Assembly: GCF_047344985.1 (NCBI RefSeq)
Contig: NZ_CP178861.1
Location: 992,001-1,056,000, forward strand
From: Bdellovibrio sp047344985
Lineage (GTDB): Bacteria; Bdellovibrionota; Bdellovibrionia; Bdellovibrionales; Bdellovibrionaceae
DNA: 64,000 bases
Direction of reading: 5' to 3'
In this document: in pieces, positions 24,459 to 32,267 of the stretch
Layout of the letters: every line of letters starts with the position of its first letter
How positions within the stretch are numbered: position 1 is the first letter of the stretch
Notes under the pieces: generated by a model
Seen by the model: the letters and a program-made list of their open reading frames with translations, nothing else
Told to the model about the DNA's origin: nothing
The model's database searches: none
Position numbers and translations under genes: made by a program

Positions 24459-25874
24459 ATGAACAAAATCACGTTGGCATTCACACTTCCTTTGATTTGC
24501 GCTTCCTTTGTCGGATGCTCAAGCTCTTCCAAAAAAGAAAAAGCACCTTCCGCGGGTTATGTCACTAAGGGCAACGGCTCTTTTAAGCTGCAACCTTATA
24601 AAGAACTCACCTTAGAAAACGGTCTTAAAGTTTTCTTCGTGCATGATGCGACATTGCCGCGTGTGAGTCTGACTTTGATGATGAAAACGGGTTCTATGCA
24701 GGAGCCTTCTCAGCATCCGGGTTTAAACGCTTTGACAGCGTACTTGCTGGAGCAGGGCACGCAATCTAAAGACGCAATGAAAATTGCCGATGACTTCGGT
24801 CAATTGGGAGCTTCTTTAGATATCACTCCTGGTGCTGATGTAACGACGGTCTATGCCGATTCATTGACGACGGGTTCAGAGACACTTTTGGATCTCTTTG
24901 CCGATGTCGCTATGAACCCAGCATTTAAGGACACGGAGATTTCCCGCATTCGCGCGCAGATGATCGCGGGCTTGCAAAAGAAAATCGACAATCCGTCTTC
25001 GTATGCAGACGATGAGTCGGATAAGTTTGTCTTTGGAGAGCATCCTTACGGACGTGACGTGAATGGAACGATTGAGTCTCTTCGCGGTACAAGCAAGCAG
25101 GATATCATCAAACACTATCTGACTTTCTATCGTCCTAACAATGCGTCTTTGGCTGTCGTGGGGGCTTTTGATGAGGCTTACGAAAAGAAGATCCAAGACG
25201 TTTTTGCAAAATGGACAAAAAGAACCATTCCAGTCGTGAACGTGACGGCTCCTCCGGCGTCGGATTCTTTGAAAGTGAAGCTCATCGTGAAAAAGGGTTT
25301 GCAACAAACACAAATCCGTATTTCTGAATTGGGAATTTCACGCAACGATCCTGATTACCTGGCACTGCGTTTAGGCAATGAAGTTTTGGGCGGCAGTTTT
25401 GCGAGTCGTTTGAATCAAAAGGTTCGCGATGATCTTGGGCTTACTTATTCGATTTATTCTTTCTTCGACGTGCGAAAAGAGCGTGGAAGTTTTGATATCT
25501 CTACTTTCACAAAAAACGAAACGGCGGGAAGAACTTTGGATGAGGCTTTGAAAGTCGTGACGGATTACGTGAATAACGGGGCTCAAGAATCTGAAATCAC
25601 AGCTTCACGCAATCAGTTGATTGGACAGTTTCCGCGCGCGATTGAAACCGCGGACCGTTTGGCTTACAACCTTATGGCTTTGGACTTTTACGGAATCCCG
25701 GTGGATTACCTCACGGACTTCAATAAGAACGTGGCAAATCTTCGCTTGAAAGATTCCAATGCGGCGATCAAAAAGGCTGTTGATCCAAATAAATTCAAAG
25801 TCTTGGTTTACGGGAATGAAAACATCATTCCGCAATTTGAAAAATACAAACCAGAAATCGTAAAAGCGAAATAA
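24459..25874 (+). CDS. M16 family lipoprotein lacking the zinc motif (partner subunit)
   Basis: A 471-aa protein with a lipoprotein signal: lipid-modified cysteine C20 in FVGCSSSSKK. The M16 fold is clear (LENGLKVFFVHDATLPRVSLTLMMKTGS, FYRPNNASLAVVGAF, LGGSFASRLNQKVRDDLGLTYSIYS), but HxxEH is replaced by NALTAYLLEQG, so it cannot bind zinc in the usual way. The conserved R/Y substrate-binding pair near LTYSIYS is kept. This matches non-catalytic partners in two-component M16 proteases. Only 2 nt after the catalytic gene, so co-translation is likely. Confidence 0.9.
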   Translation: MNKITLAFTLPLICASFVGCSSSSKKEKAPSAGYVTKGNGSFKLQPYKELTLENGLKVFFVHDATLPRVSLTLMMKTGSMQEPSQHPGLNALTAYLLEQGTQSKDAMKIADDFGQLGASLDITPGADVTTVYADSLTTGSETLLDLFADVAMNPAFKDTEISRIRAQMIAGLQKKIDNPSSYADDESDKFVFGEHPYGRDVNGTIESLRGTSKQDIIKHYLTFYRPNNASLAVVGAFDEAYEKKIQDVFAKWTKRTIPVVNVTAPPASDSLKVKLIVKKGLQQTQIRISELGISRNDPDYLALRLGNEVLGGSFASRLNQKVRDDLGLTYSIYSFFDVRKERGSFDISTFTKNETAGRTLDEALKVVTDYVNNGAQESEITASRNQLIGQFPRAIETADRLAYNLMALDFYGIPVDYLTDFNKNVANLRLKDSNAAIKKAVDPNKFKVLVYGNENIIPQFEKYKPEIVKAK

Positions 25875-25878
25875 AGAA

Positions 25879-26691
25879 TCACTGACTGAAGTTCTGCGCA
25901 TCTTGCAGAACTTCAGATCCCCACATCACCGTGGACCCCGTCGTAATATAATGCTGAACAAATGAAGAAAGATCGCTGGCGCCTTCGTTTTGCCAGTACA
26001 TCACGCAATTTGTATTTGTGGTGTGAGCACCATGTGCTGTGTCCTGGTGGGGAGTCACCATCGGGACACCGTTATTAACAAAACCCAAAGCGTGTCCAAT
26101 CTCATGCACCATCGTGCTTTGCTCGACGTATTTGGGAACAGGTCCATTGGGATTATTGCCTGAGTTTTGAATCACTTCCTTAAAGATCGCAATAATAGGT
26201 GTGCCGCCAAGGCTGACGCCGATCACACTCGCTGTCGGGCCCGAACCGGGATTGTAATTTCCTTTTAAGAAATAAAGATAGAAGTGCGCTTCTGTGGAGG
26301 TGGGTTCGGCTTGTCGATACTGTTTGCTTAAATTTAAAATGTCAGTGCCAAGCCAGCTTGTGCGATTTTGCGAAGGAATCGCCGTCATTTGATTTAAAGC
26401 TCTGGGCACAACCAAAAAAGGAGCGGTGCTACGATACTGAAAAATGGAATTCAAATTGTCTTCTAAGATTTGCCAGTAGTTCATTCCCGACAAAGTCGTT
26501 CCCTCGTAGGGTTCAGCTCCGGGTTCATAGTAGACTTCAACAACGACTTTTTGCGTGGATTTAAAATAAAGATTGGGACTGGAAAAAGGAAAGCTCGTTG
26601 CGGAATCAGAGCTTGAGTTGCTGCAGTTTTGAAAGAGCAAGCAACAGCCCATAAAAAACAAAACGAGGGTGGTTCTCCTGAGGGAAGTCAT
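25879..26691 (-). CDS. Metzincin-like zinc metalloprotease lipoprotein
   Basis: A 270-aa lipoprotein (lipobox ending LLFQNC, C23). The zinc motif HEIGH is at residues 196-200, followed by ALGFVNNG. At the usual third-ligand position there is N206; nearby HQDTAHGAHT could supply a ligand. CVMYW (about 229-233) fits a Met-turn. It is probably secreted or surface-attached and may act on prey proteins (inference). There is no Shine-Dalgarno sequence before the ATG; a sigma-28-like -10 box ends 6 nt upstream, suggesting a leaderless message. Convergent with the M16 operon. Confidence 0.83.
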   Translation of the reverse strand: MTSLRRTTLVLFFMGCCLLFQNCSNSSSDSATSFPFSSPNLYFKSTQKVVVEVYYEPGAEPYEGTTLSGMNYWQILEDNLNSIFQYRSTAPFLVVPRALNQMTAIPSQNRTSWLGTDILNLSKQYRQAEPTSTEAHFYLYFLKGNYNPGSGPTASVIGVSLGGTPIIAIFKEVIQNSGNNPNGPVPKYVEQSTMVHEIGHALGFVNNGVPMVTPHQDTAHGAHTTNTNCVMYWQNEGASDLSSFVQHYITTGSTVMWGSEVLQDAQNFSQ

Positions 26692-26697
26692 ACAGAC

Positions 26698-26724
26698 TTT
26701 TCGGAGAAGCCCCTCGTTTTCTTA
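26698..26724 (-). promoter_or_regulatory. Candidate sigma-28 promoter of the metzincin gene
   Basis: On the minus strand TAAGAAAA (26717-26724), 11 bp, then TCCGAAAA (26698-26705; 6/8 of GCCGATAA). The same -10 sequence with the same spacing precedes the chemoreceptor gene. The ATG comes 6 nt after the box. Confidence 0.45.
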
Positions 26725-26732
26725 AGAACAGT

Positions 26733-26747
26733 GTCTCAGTTTGAAAC
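26733..26747 (-). promoter_or_regulatory. Palindromic motif upstream of the metzincin gene
   Basis: Minus-strand GTTTCAAACTGAGAC, an imperfect inverted repeat. It shares the 11-mer TCAAACTGAGA with the site before the fibre gene (51418) and lies at the same distance from the start codon (centre 49 versus 47 nt). Candidate activator site just upstream of the -35 region. Confidence 0.5.
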
Positions 26748-26753
26748 AGTTTC

Positions 26754-27473
26754 TTATTTTCTTTTCTTACGTGCGCGTAGGAAGATGATCGCACCCAAAG
26801 CCGCAAGCAGAAGGGCCCCGCCTAGGAGCATGGCTTTATTGCTCCCTTTGCTTTCCGTGCCATCCCCTTGAAGCATATCCGCTGGCATGGCCGAGCTGAT
26901 CGGTGCACCCAAGGTTTCAGAACCAGGGCGGATTGGACCAAGGTCCGGTTTTGCCAAAAGATTTTTTGAAGCGATCACGCGCAAACTCATCACGGCTTTA
27001 AAGAAATCTTGGCTGTATTTAGTGTAGTACTGCTTGTGCGCACTGAAGGTCACAAGGATCGCGATTTTATCTTTGATTGTTGCAAGATAACGAGTGAAGT
27101 AGTTAGGAACTTCCGATCCTAAGTGCAAAGAATCCACCCATGTTTGGTCGTTGATCTGCACGCTTTTCGCTTTATAAACGATTTTAGACTCTGTCGTGCC
27201 GCCACCGCGAAGGTTCACGGAGATCGGCGAGTTTAAGTGAGATTCGTAAAGAGCGAATGTATCTGTCGGTCCCACTTCTTTGGCTGTAAGAATGATGATG
27301 GCCTCTTTAGATTCTTTGGTTTGTTCACTTCGGCAGACCCATTCGGTTTGCTCCAAGTTGCACTTCCAAGTTTCAGGCATCTCGAATGCGATGTAAGCAT
27401 TACGAAAGACTTTTGCATGGGCGCTAAAACTGAGTAGAATAACGGCGAGTGATGCGAACAAACTATACTTCAT
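26754..27473 (-). CDS. Exported protein with C-terminal membrane anchor
   Basis: A 239-aa protein of unknown function. It has a signal peptide (1-20, ending SAHA) and a mature domain with AFEMPETWKCNLEQTEWVC (a likely disulfide pair) and SKEAIIILTAKEVGP. It then has a Gly/Pro/Ser-rich linker and a single C-terminal transmembrane helix (GALLLAALGAIIFLRARKKRK). The layout resembles sorting-type tripartite C-termini, with the main domain in the periplasm. It is divergent from the LysR gene, with a palindrome in the shared region. Convergence to a named family is not evident. Confidence 0.75.
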   Translation of the reverse strand: MKYSLFASLAVILLSFSAHAKVFRNAYIAFEMPETWKCNLEQTEWVCRSEQTKESKEAIIILTAKEVGPTDTFALYESHLNSPISVNLRGGGTTESKIVYKAKSVQINDQTWVDSLHLGSEVPNYFTRYLATIKDKIAILVTFSAHKQYYTKYSQDFFKAVMSLRVIASKNLLAKPDLGPIRPGSETLGAPISSAMPADMLQGDGTESKGSNKAMLLGGALLLAALGAIIFLRARKKRK

Positions 27474-27492
27474 GCGGACCTCGGCTGATTTA

Positions 27493-27535
27493 GACTCCGA
27501 CTATGTCTGAGTCATGTTTGTTTACAAAGTATAAT
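27493..27535 (+). promoter_or_regulatory. Operator-like palindrome and -10 box upstream of the LysR gene
   Basis: GACTC-N11-GAGTC (27493-27513) has the spacing typical of LysR-type binding sites, and a perfect TATAAT lies at 27530-27535. It is in the divergent region between the LysR gene and the anchored exported protein gene, so autoregulation or control of that neighbour is plausible. Confidence 0.45.
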
Positions 27536-27578
27536 AACAAAGTTCCTTCGGATCAAAGAGCAAAAGGAGAAATTTCCG

Positions 27579-28484
27579 GTGAAGAACCTTTATCAGCTGA
27601 CCACCTTTGTAACAGTCATCAGTGAGGGCAGCATGACAGCTGCGGCTGATAAGCTTTATCTGACTCAGCCTGCGGTTTCCCAGCAAATTCGGAATCTGGA
27701 GGAAGATCTAGGAGTGGAGCTTTTGGTGCGCGGTGTACGCCAAATTAAAGCGACTCCTCAAGGGGAAGTCCTCTACGAGTACGCCAAAAAGATTATCAAT
27801 CTGACACAACAAGCGGAAATTGCCATCAAATCCATCGGCAATCAAATGAAGGGACAGCTTCGAATTGGGACATTGAACTCACTCGGTCTTCACTTGATGA
27901 GTCCGATTGTGGGTCGACTTATGCGCCACAATCCGGATCTGATGTTGAAGATTGATTACGAACGTGGTGACGAGTTGATCAAAGGTTTTAAAAAAGGTCA
28001 GTACGATATCTTGATTCTTCCGGACGTGAAGGTGGAGTTTTCTGCGGAGCTTGAAAACTGCGAGCAAAAATTCCTGGTGAAGGAAGAAATGTGGCTGGTG
28101 GGTTCAAGCAAAGATGAAAAAATGCCTCAGCAGATCACGATGAAAGATATCAGCGCCTTCCCATTGGTGAATTTCACAGATGAGTTTCCGGGCTTTAGTG
28201 GTCTAGTGAACAGCAAGTTGCAAGCTTTGGGTTTGCAAGTCGCTTCGATTTTTGAATCAGCCAATGTGGGAACTTTAAAGCGCGTGATCGAAGCGGGTTT
28301 AGGTTGGGGATTTTTGCCAGCGCACTCAATCAAGAAACAAGTGCGGTCCGGACGTTTGAACCGCGTTTACGTGAAGGACCTTCACTATGAAATCGATCTG
28401 ATGTTCTATTATAAAAAGAACTCCGACAATAAAGCTTTGGTCGAGATCTTTTATCAAACCATGGCTCAACAGGAGAAAGGTTAG
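27579..28484 (+). CDS. LysR-family transcriptional regulator
   Basis: A 301-aa DNA-binding regulator. The winged helix-turn-helix is at residues 1-60 (LYQLTTFVTVISEGSMTAAA, then LTQPAVSQQIRNLEEDLGVELLVR). The effector-binding domain (about 90-295) has the usual two-lobe pattern (GQLRIGTLNSLGLHLMSPIV). Start is GTG at 27579 with AAAAGGAG upstream. Typical members respond to a small molecule and control a divergent gene; here that gene encodes an anchored exported protein. The effector is unknown. Confidence 0.93.
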   Translation: MKNLYQLTTFVTVISEGSMTAAADKLYLTQPAVSQQIRNLEEDLGVELLVRGVRQIKATPQGEVLYEYAKKIINLTQQAEIAIKSIGNQMKGQLRIGTLNSLGLHLMSPIVGRLMRHNPDLMLKIDYERGDELIKGFKKGQYDILILPDVKVEFSAELENCEQKFLVKEEMWLVGSSKDEKMPQQITMKDISAFPLVNFTDEFPGFSGLVNSKLQALGLQVASIFESANVGTLKRVIEAGLGWGFLPAHSIKKQVRSGRLNRVYVKDLHYEIDLMFYYKKNSDNKALVEIFYQTMAQQEKG

Positions 28485-28502
28485 TTTTCATCTATCTAGA
28501 CC

Positions 28503-28529
28503 TAATTTAATCACTCCTTCTTCCGAAAA
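28503..28529 (+). promoter_or_regulatory. Candidate sigma-28 promoter of the chemoreceptor gene
   Basis: TAATTTAA (28503-28510), an 11-bp spacer and TCCGAAAA (28522-28529; 6/8 of GCCGATAA). Chemoreceptor genes are classic sigma-28 targets, which supports the call. The start codon follows 41 nt downstream. Confidence 0.5.
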
Positions 28530-28570
28530 GACACGAGTAGATCTTGTCTTAATGTGAAGAAGGAATGTTA

Positions 28571-30466
28571 ATGAAGAAGTACTATTCAATTCAAGTGAAG
28601 CTCGCTGTTCCCATTATTCTCATCGCTTTATTGGTGTTGGGAACAATGACGTTCTTGATGGCTCGTAACGGTCACGAGACGGCCAAAAAAGGTGCGACAG
28701 ACAAAACAGTGGCAACGGCGCGTGCTTATGCGACTGAAATGCGTTTGGAAGTGGAGCATGGTTTGGACATCGCTCGCAATATGGCGCACATTCTTGAAGC
28801 TTACAAAAAAGTGGGCTACACGGGCCGTGAAAATATCAATGAAGCTCTTCACGAGATTTTAGTTAAAAATAAATTTCTTATCGGTACATGGACGGGGTGG
28901 GAGCCCAATGCGTGGGATGGCAAAGACGCCCAATACGCAAACACCAAAGGCAACGATGCTTCAGGGCGTTTTGTTCCTTATATGAACTGGGAGGGCGGCA
29001 AAGCCTCTTTAACTCCGTTGATTGGTTATACGAATCCCGGTGAAGGCGATTACTATTTAGTTCCAAAAAGCCGTCAAAAAGAAACCATGGTTGAGCCCTA
29101 TCTTTATCCCATTGATGGCGTGCAAGTGTTGATGACATCTGCCGTAGTTCCTATTGTGATTGAAGGAAAATTCTATGGTGTGGCCGGCGTCGATCTTCCT
29201 TTGAAGGAAATCCAAAAGAAGGCGGCTTCGATTAAGCCATTTGAGACATCTGAAGCTTTCCTGGTTACGGCAAAGGGAAACTACGTTTCTCATCCAGATG
29301 AAAAACTGATCACAAAAGAAGCTCAGTATCCATTTGAGGCGGATAAATTTAAAGAAGCCGTTAAAAAAGGTGAAGAGATCCAAATCACGGGTATCGATCC
29401 AAAAGACAACAATGAGTATCTTTATGTTGTAACTCCGTTGGCTGTTGGAAACACTGAGGAGCCATGGGCTTTGATTGTGCGCACACCAACAAAAACCGTT
29501 TTGGCGGAAGCGAATTCAATGGTGTGGACGCAAGTGGTGATCGCATTGACGGGAATCCTCTTCCTTCTTGCGGCCGTGATCTTGATTGCTCGTTATATTT
29601 CTAAATCGGTCAGTGCCTTGTCTAAAAAATTACAAAGTTCCGGTGACCAAGTGTCTTCAGCAATTCAACAGCTGTCGATTGCAGGTCAATCGTTGTCGCA
29701 ATCATCCAGTGAGTCTGCGGCGTCCTTAGAAGAAACTGTGGCGGCTCTTGAAGAGATGACGTCCATGGTGAAAATGAATTCTGATAACGCGAAACAAGCA
29801 GCCTCTTTGTCGTCAGCGTCTTCTGATGTTGCCGTTCAAGGTGAAAAAGAAATGCAGGAGCTTTTGTCTTCAATGAATGAAATCTCTGATTCTTCTAAGA
29901 AGATCGAAGAGATCATCAACGTGATTGACGATATCGCGTTCCAGACAAATCTTCTAGCATTGAACGCTTCCGTTGAAGCCGCTCGTGCCGGTGAGCACGG
30001 TAAAGGTTTCGCCGTTGTTGCAGAAGCCGTTCGTTCTTTGGCGCAGAGATCCGCATCAGCTGCAAAAGATATCACGGGCCTTATTAAAGAATCCGTAGAA
30101 AAAATCGAACGCGGCACTATGAAGTCGGCAAAATCCGGCGACATGCTAAAAAATATCGTTCAGTCAGTGAAGAAGGTTTCTGACTTGAACAATGAAATTG
30201 CCGTGGCCAGCGAAGAACAATCCACAGGCATTGCGCAAATCGGTAAAGCGATGAATCAGTTGGATCAATCCGTTCAATCTAATGCAGCGTCTTCGGAAGA
30301 AATCGCAGGCACGGCGGATGAGATCAACACTCAAGCGCAAATCATGAAGACCGTGGTCGATGAGTTGAATCTTGTCGTGTATGGTGCTTCCGGTCAGCAT
30401 GCGCGCGGAGAAACAGTTCCATTCCCGGCACGTGAAGAAGAACACGCGACTCAAAAAGCGGCGTAA
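28571..30466 (+). CDS. Methyl-accepting chemotaxis protein with dCache sensor
   Basis: A 631-aa transmembrane chemoreceptor. TM1 is at about 10-30, a large periplasmic dCache-like domain at about 35-310 (WTGWEPNAWDG, GDYYLVPKS, VDLPLKEIQK), and TM2 at about 318-343. The signalling domain has the hairpin tip IDDIAFQTNLLALNASVEAARAGEHGKGFAVVA. A HAMP domain is short or absent after TM2. There is no CheR-tethering pentapeptide; the tail is EEEHATQKAA. The ATG at 28571 is preferred over 28565 because AAGGA has a 6-nt spacer. A strong terminator follows. Confidence 0.93.
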   Translation: MKKYYSIQVKLAVPIILIALLVLGTMTFLMARNGHETAKKGATDKTVATARAYATEMRLEVEHGLDIARNMAHILEAYKKVGYTGRENINEALHEILVKNKFLIGTWTGWEPNAWDGKDAQYANTKGNDASGRFVPYMNWEGGKASLTPLIGYTNPGEGDYYLVPKSRQKETMVEPYLYPIDGVQVLMTSAVVPIVIEGKFYGVAGVDLPLKEIQKKAASIKPFETSEAFLVTAKGNYVSHPDEKLITKEAQYPFEADKFKEAVKKGEEIQITGIDPKDNNEYLYVVTPLAVGNTEEPWALIVRTPTKTVLAEANSMVWTQVVIALTGILFLLAAVILIARYISKSVSALSKKLQSSGDQVSSAIQQLSIAGQSLSQSSSESAASLEETVAALEEMTSMVKMNSDNAKQAASLSSASSDVAVQGEKEMQELLSSMNEISDSSKKIEEIINVIDDIAFQTNLLALNASVEAARAGEHGKGFAVVAEAVRSLAQRSASAAKDITGLIKESVEKIERGTMKSAKSGDMLKNIVQSVKKVSDLNNEIAVASEEQSTGIAQIGKAMNQLDQSVQSNAASSEEIAGTADEINTQAQIMKTVVDELNLVVYGASGQHARGETVPFPAREEEHATQKAA

Positions 30467-30487
30467 ATTTTAAATAAATCTTTTCTT

Positions 30488-30527
30488 AAAGGCTTGTGCA
30501 GATTTGATTTTGCACAAGCCTTTTTTA
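30488..30527 (+). terminator. Rho-independent terminator after the chemoreceptor gene
   Basis: A perfect 13-bp stem AAAGGCTTGTGCA / TGCACAAGCCTTT with a 10-nt loop, continuing into a T-run. It ends the chemoreceptor transcript 22 nt after the stop. Confidence 0.92.
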
Positions 30528-30548
30528 TTACCTATTTAAATCGGAAAT

Positions 30549-30818
30549 CTAGTGACGGCTGTCGCGGTCGTTTGATGGTGGAATTTTACTGCAGATGTAA
30601 CCGCAGTGATGAAAGCAAAAATCCTCTTTGCTCCAACAGTATTTTTTCGCCACCACATAACCACGTGGGCATTGCGGGCGCTCAAAGCTCGCGGTCGTCA
30701 TAAGCGGTTCAATCACGGCGTTGGCAGGGAGCTGTTCCATAGACGAAACAGTGTCCGTAGCGAAGGCAGCGCTGGTAAATGAAAGTGTCATGAGAATCAT
30801 CAAAGCTAATTTCTTCAT
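30549..30818 (-). CDS. Small exported Cys-rich protein
   Basis: An 89-aa precursor with signal peptide (1-20, ending SAAFA). The C-terminal half holds six cysteines in PQCPRGYVVAKKYC, EDFCFHHC and GYICSKIP, so disulfides are likely and it should be extracytoplasmic. No family is recognised. The start has AGGAG, which lies inside a TCTCC-N7-GGAGA hairpin (30823-30839). It resembles the other small Cys-rich exported protein at 32933 in size and style, though not clearly in sequence. Confidence 0.75.
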   Translation of the reverse strand: MKKLALMILMTLSFTSAAFATDTVSSMEQLPANAVIEPLMTTASFERPQCPRGYVVAKKYCWSKEDFCFHHCGYICSKIPPSNDRDSRH

Positions 30819-30822
30819 AAGG

Positions 30823-30839
30823 TCTCCTTTTTTTGGAGA
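30823..30839 (-). promoter_or_regulatory. Small hairpin enclosing a ribosome binding site
   Basis: On the minus strand TCTCC-AAAAAAA-GGAGA can pair, with the right arm being the Shine-Dalgarno sequence of the Cys-rich gene that starts at 30818. A 5-bp stem is weak, so any translational control is speculative. Confidence 0.3.
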
Positions 30840-30972
30840 TTAGAAAGTGCAAGGAGGGTTTTCCATTTCTTTTGGGAATCCCTGCGACAAAACAAGAAGG
30901 TCATTGCAAGTATCCGAAAGGCAGTGGTAATCAGTTTTAAAACCATGTCATGAATTTTCAAAAGAGGGACTT

Positions 30973-31422
30973 ATGAAAACGTGTTTGACGATTCTTATTT
31001 CAATCCTAGCGACTTCCTCGGCGTTTGCAGCGTCAGATTCTGTCGGCGTTTTCTATCGCCCTGAAAAGGTAAATGTTCTGATCAATGAAAATCACAACCG
31101 CTCTATGCGTTTGGCAGAGATGATGGACGTTTTAGGTCTTGGCGGCAAAGCCACTTTGATATCTTCTGATGGAAGCATCAAAATGGATTGTGGTGTTGGC
31201 GAAGAAGGCTCCGGTTGCACTTTTAGATTTCTACCGTCAGCTCACGTAACAATTGGTCATAAAAATGTAGAAGCCGTCGTGACGGCGGAAGATTTAAAAC
31301 TGCCACAAGCTCCCAACTTTGAAATGGTTTTTGAAAGCTCCATGGCAGATCGTTTTGTGATGCAAGTTTCTAACGGAAAAGTTTATTTCTTTGCCAACAA
31401 ACGTGGCGGAGAAAAGAACTAA
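30973..31422 (+). CDS. Exported protein of unknown function
   Basis: A 149-aa protein with signal peptide (1-19, ending SAFA). The mature part is mixed alpha/beta and includes FYRPEKVNVLINENHNRS, a likely disulfide pair (MDCGVGEEGSGC) and VMQVSNGKVYFFANK. No known family is seen. The ATG has AGAGGGA upstream. It overlaps the convergent ppsR gene end by 4 nt. Likely periplasmic. Confidence 0.72.
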   Translation: MKTCLTILISILATSSAFAASDSVGVFYRPEKVNVLINENHNRSMRLAEMMDVLGLGGKATLISSDGSIKMDCGVGEEGSGCTFRFLPSAHVTIGHKNVEAVVTAEDLKLPQAPNFEMVFESSMADRFVMQVSNGKVYFFANKRGGEKN

Positions 31423-32267
31423 AAGATCACGCTGTCAGGCAATCCCAAGCGAGCGGCGATAATACGAACAATCTCGCTCGCATTTTCTTCTAACGCGCGC
31501 TCCGTCACGTTGAACACGGGCCAGCGGCGATTCTGCTTAAAGATTTTTTCAGCATATTCAATTTCTTTTGCGATATGAGCCATCGAAGCGTATTCACCAC
31601 CAGGATCTTGTCCGAACTTTTCAAGACGGCTCTTACGAATTCTTTGCAGGGAATCCATATCGATAATCAATCCTACAATACGGCGCTGATCAATTTTAAA
31701 TAATTCTTCCGGCAGGGGAGTATCTAAAACCAAAGGAACGTTTGCGACCTTCCAACCTTTGTGACTTAAGAAAATCGACAAAGGAGTTTTACTTGTGCGG
31801 GAAATTCCCACCAACACGATGTCAGCTTTGTCTAATTCCGCAAAAGTTTTTCCGTCGTCATGTTTCACGGTGTACTCAATTGCCTCAATGCGCTTAAAGT
31901 ATCTTTCATCCACCGCACGAAGAGCACCGACGTGGGATTCAGAGTGCTCACCAAAAAACACATCCAAAGTGCTAAGAAGAGGGCCGAGCAAATCAAAATA
32001 AGGAATGCCTTTACCCGAAGCCATTTCGCGAATTTTATTGCGAAGCTGTTGGCTCGCCACCGTATAGGCAAGCATTCCCCGGCGCTCAAAACATTCTTCA
32101 ATGACCGCTTCGGCTTGAGTTTCTGTGCGCACGTTCTTACAACGAATCATATTGATGTCTTTGGTAGAGTACTGAACAAGGGCCGCACGAATCATCGTCG
32201 CCGCCGTTTCGCCCGTACTGTCTGAAAGAATATAAATCGTGTAGGTTTTGTTTTCGTTTTCGCTCAT
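31419..32267 (-). CDS. ppsR: Pyruvate, phosphate/water dikinase regulatory protein (DUF299 kinase-phosphotransferase)
   Basis: A bifunctional kinase/phosphorylase that inactivates and reactivates PEP synthase or pyruvate phosphate dikinase by phosphorylating the active-site-loop threonine. The 282-aa length and motifs fit: YILSDSTGETAATMIRAAL at the start, the P-loop-like VGISRTSKTPLSIFL in the middle, and ATGEYASM-like GGEYASMAHIAKEIEYAE near the end. It sets the direction between glycolysis and gluconeogenesis. Its ATG overlaps the stop of the upstream gene by one base (TAATG), so the two form an operon. Confidence 0.92.
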   Translation of the reverse strand: MSENENKTYTIYILSDSTGETAATMIRAALVQYSTKDINMIRCKNVRTETQAEAVIEECFERRGMLAYTVASQQLRNKIREMASGKGIPYFDLLGPLLSTLDVFFGEHSESHVGALRAVDERYFKRIEAIEYTVKHDDGKTFAELDKADIVLVGISRTSKTPLSIFLSHKGWKVANVPLVLDTPLPEELFKIDQRRIVGLIIDMDSLQRIRKSRLEKFGQDPGGEYASMAHIAKEIEYAEKIFKQNRRWPVFNVTERALEENASEIVRIIAARLGLPDSVIF

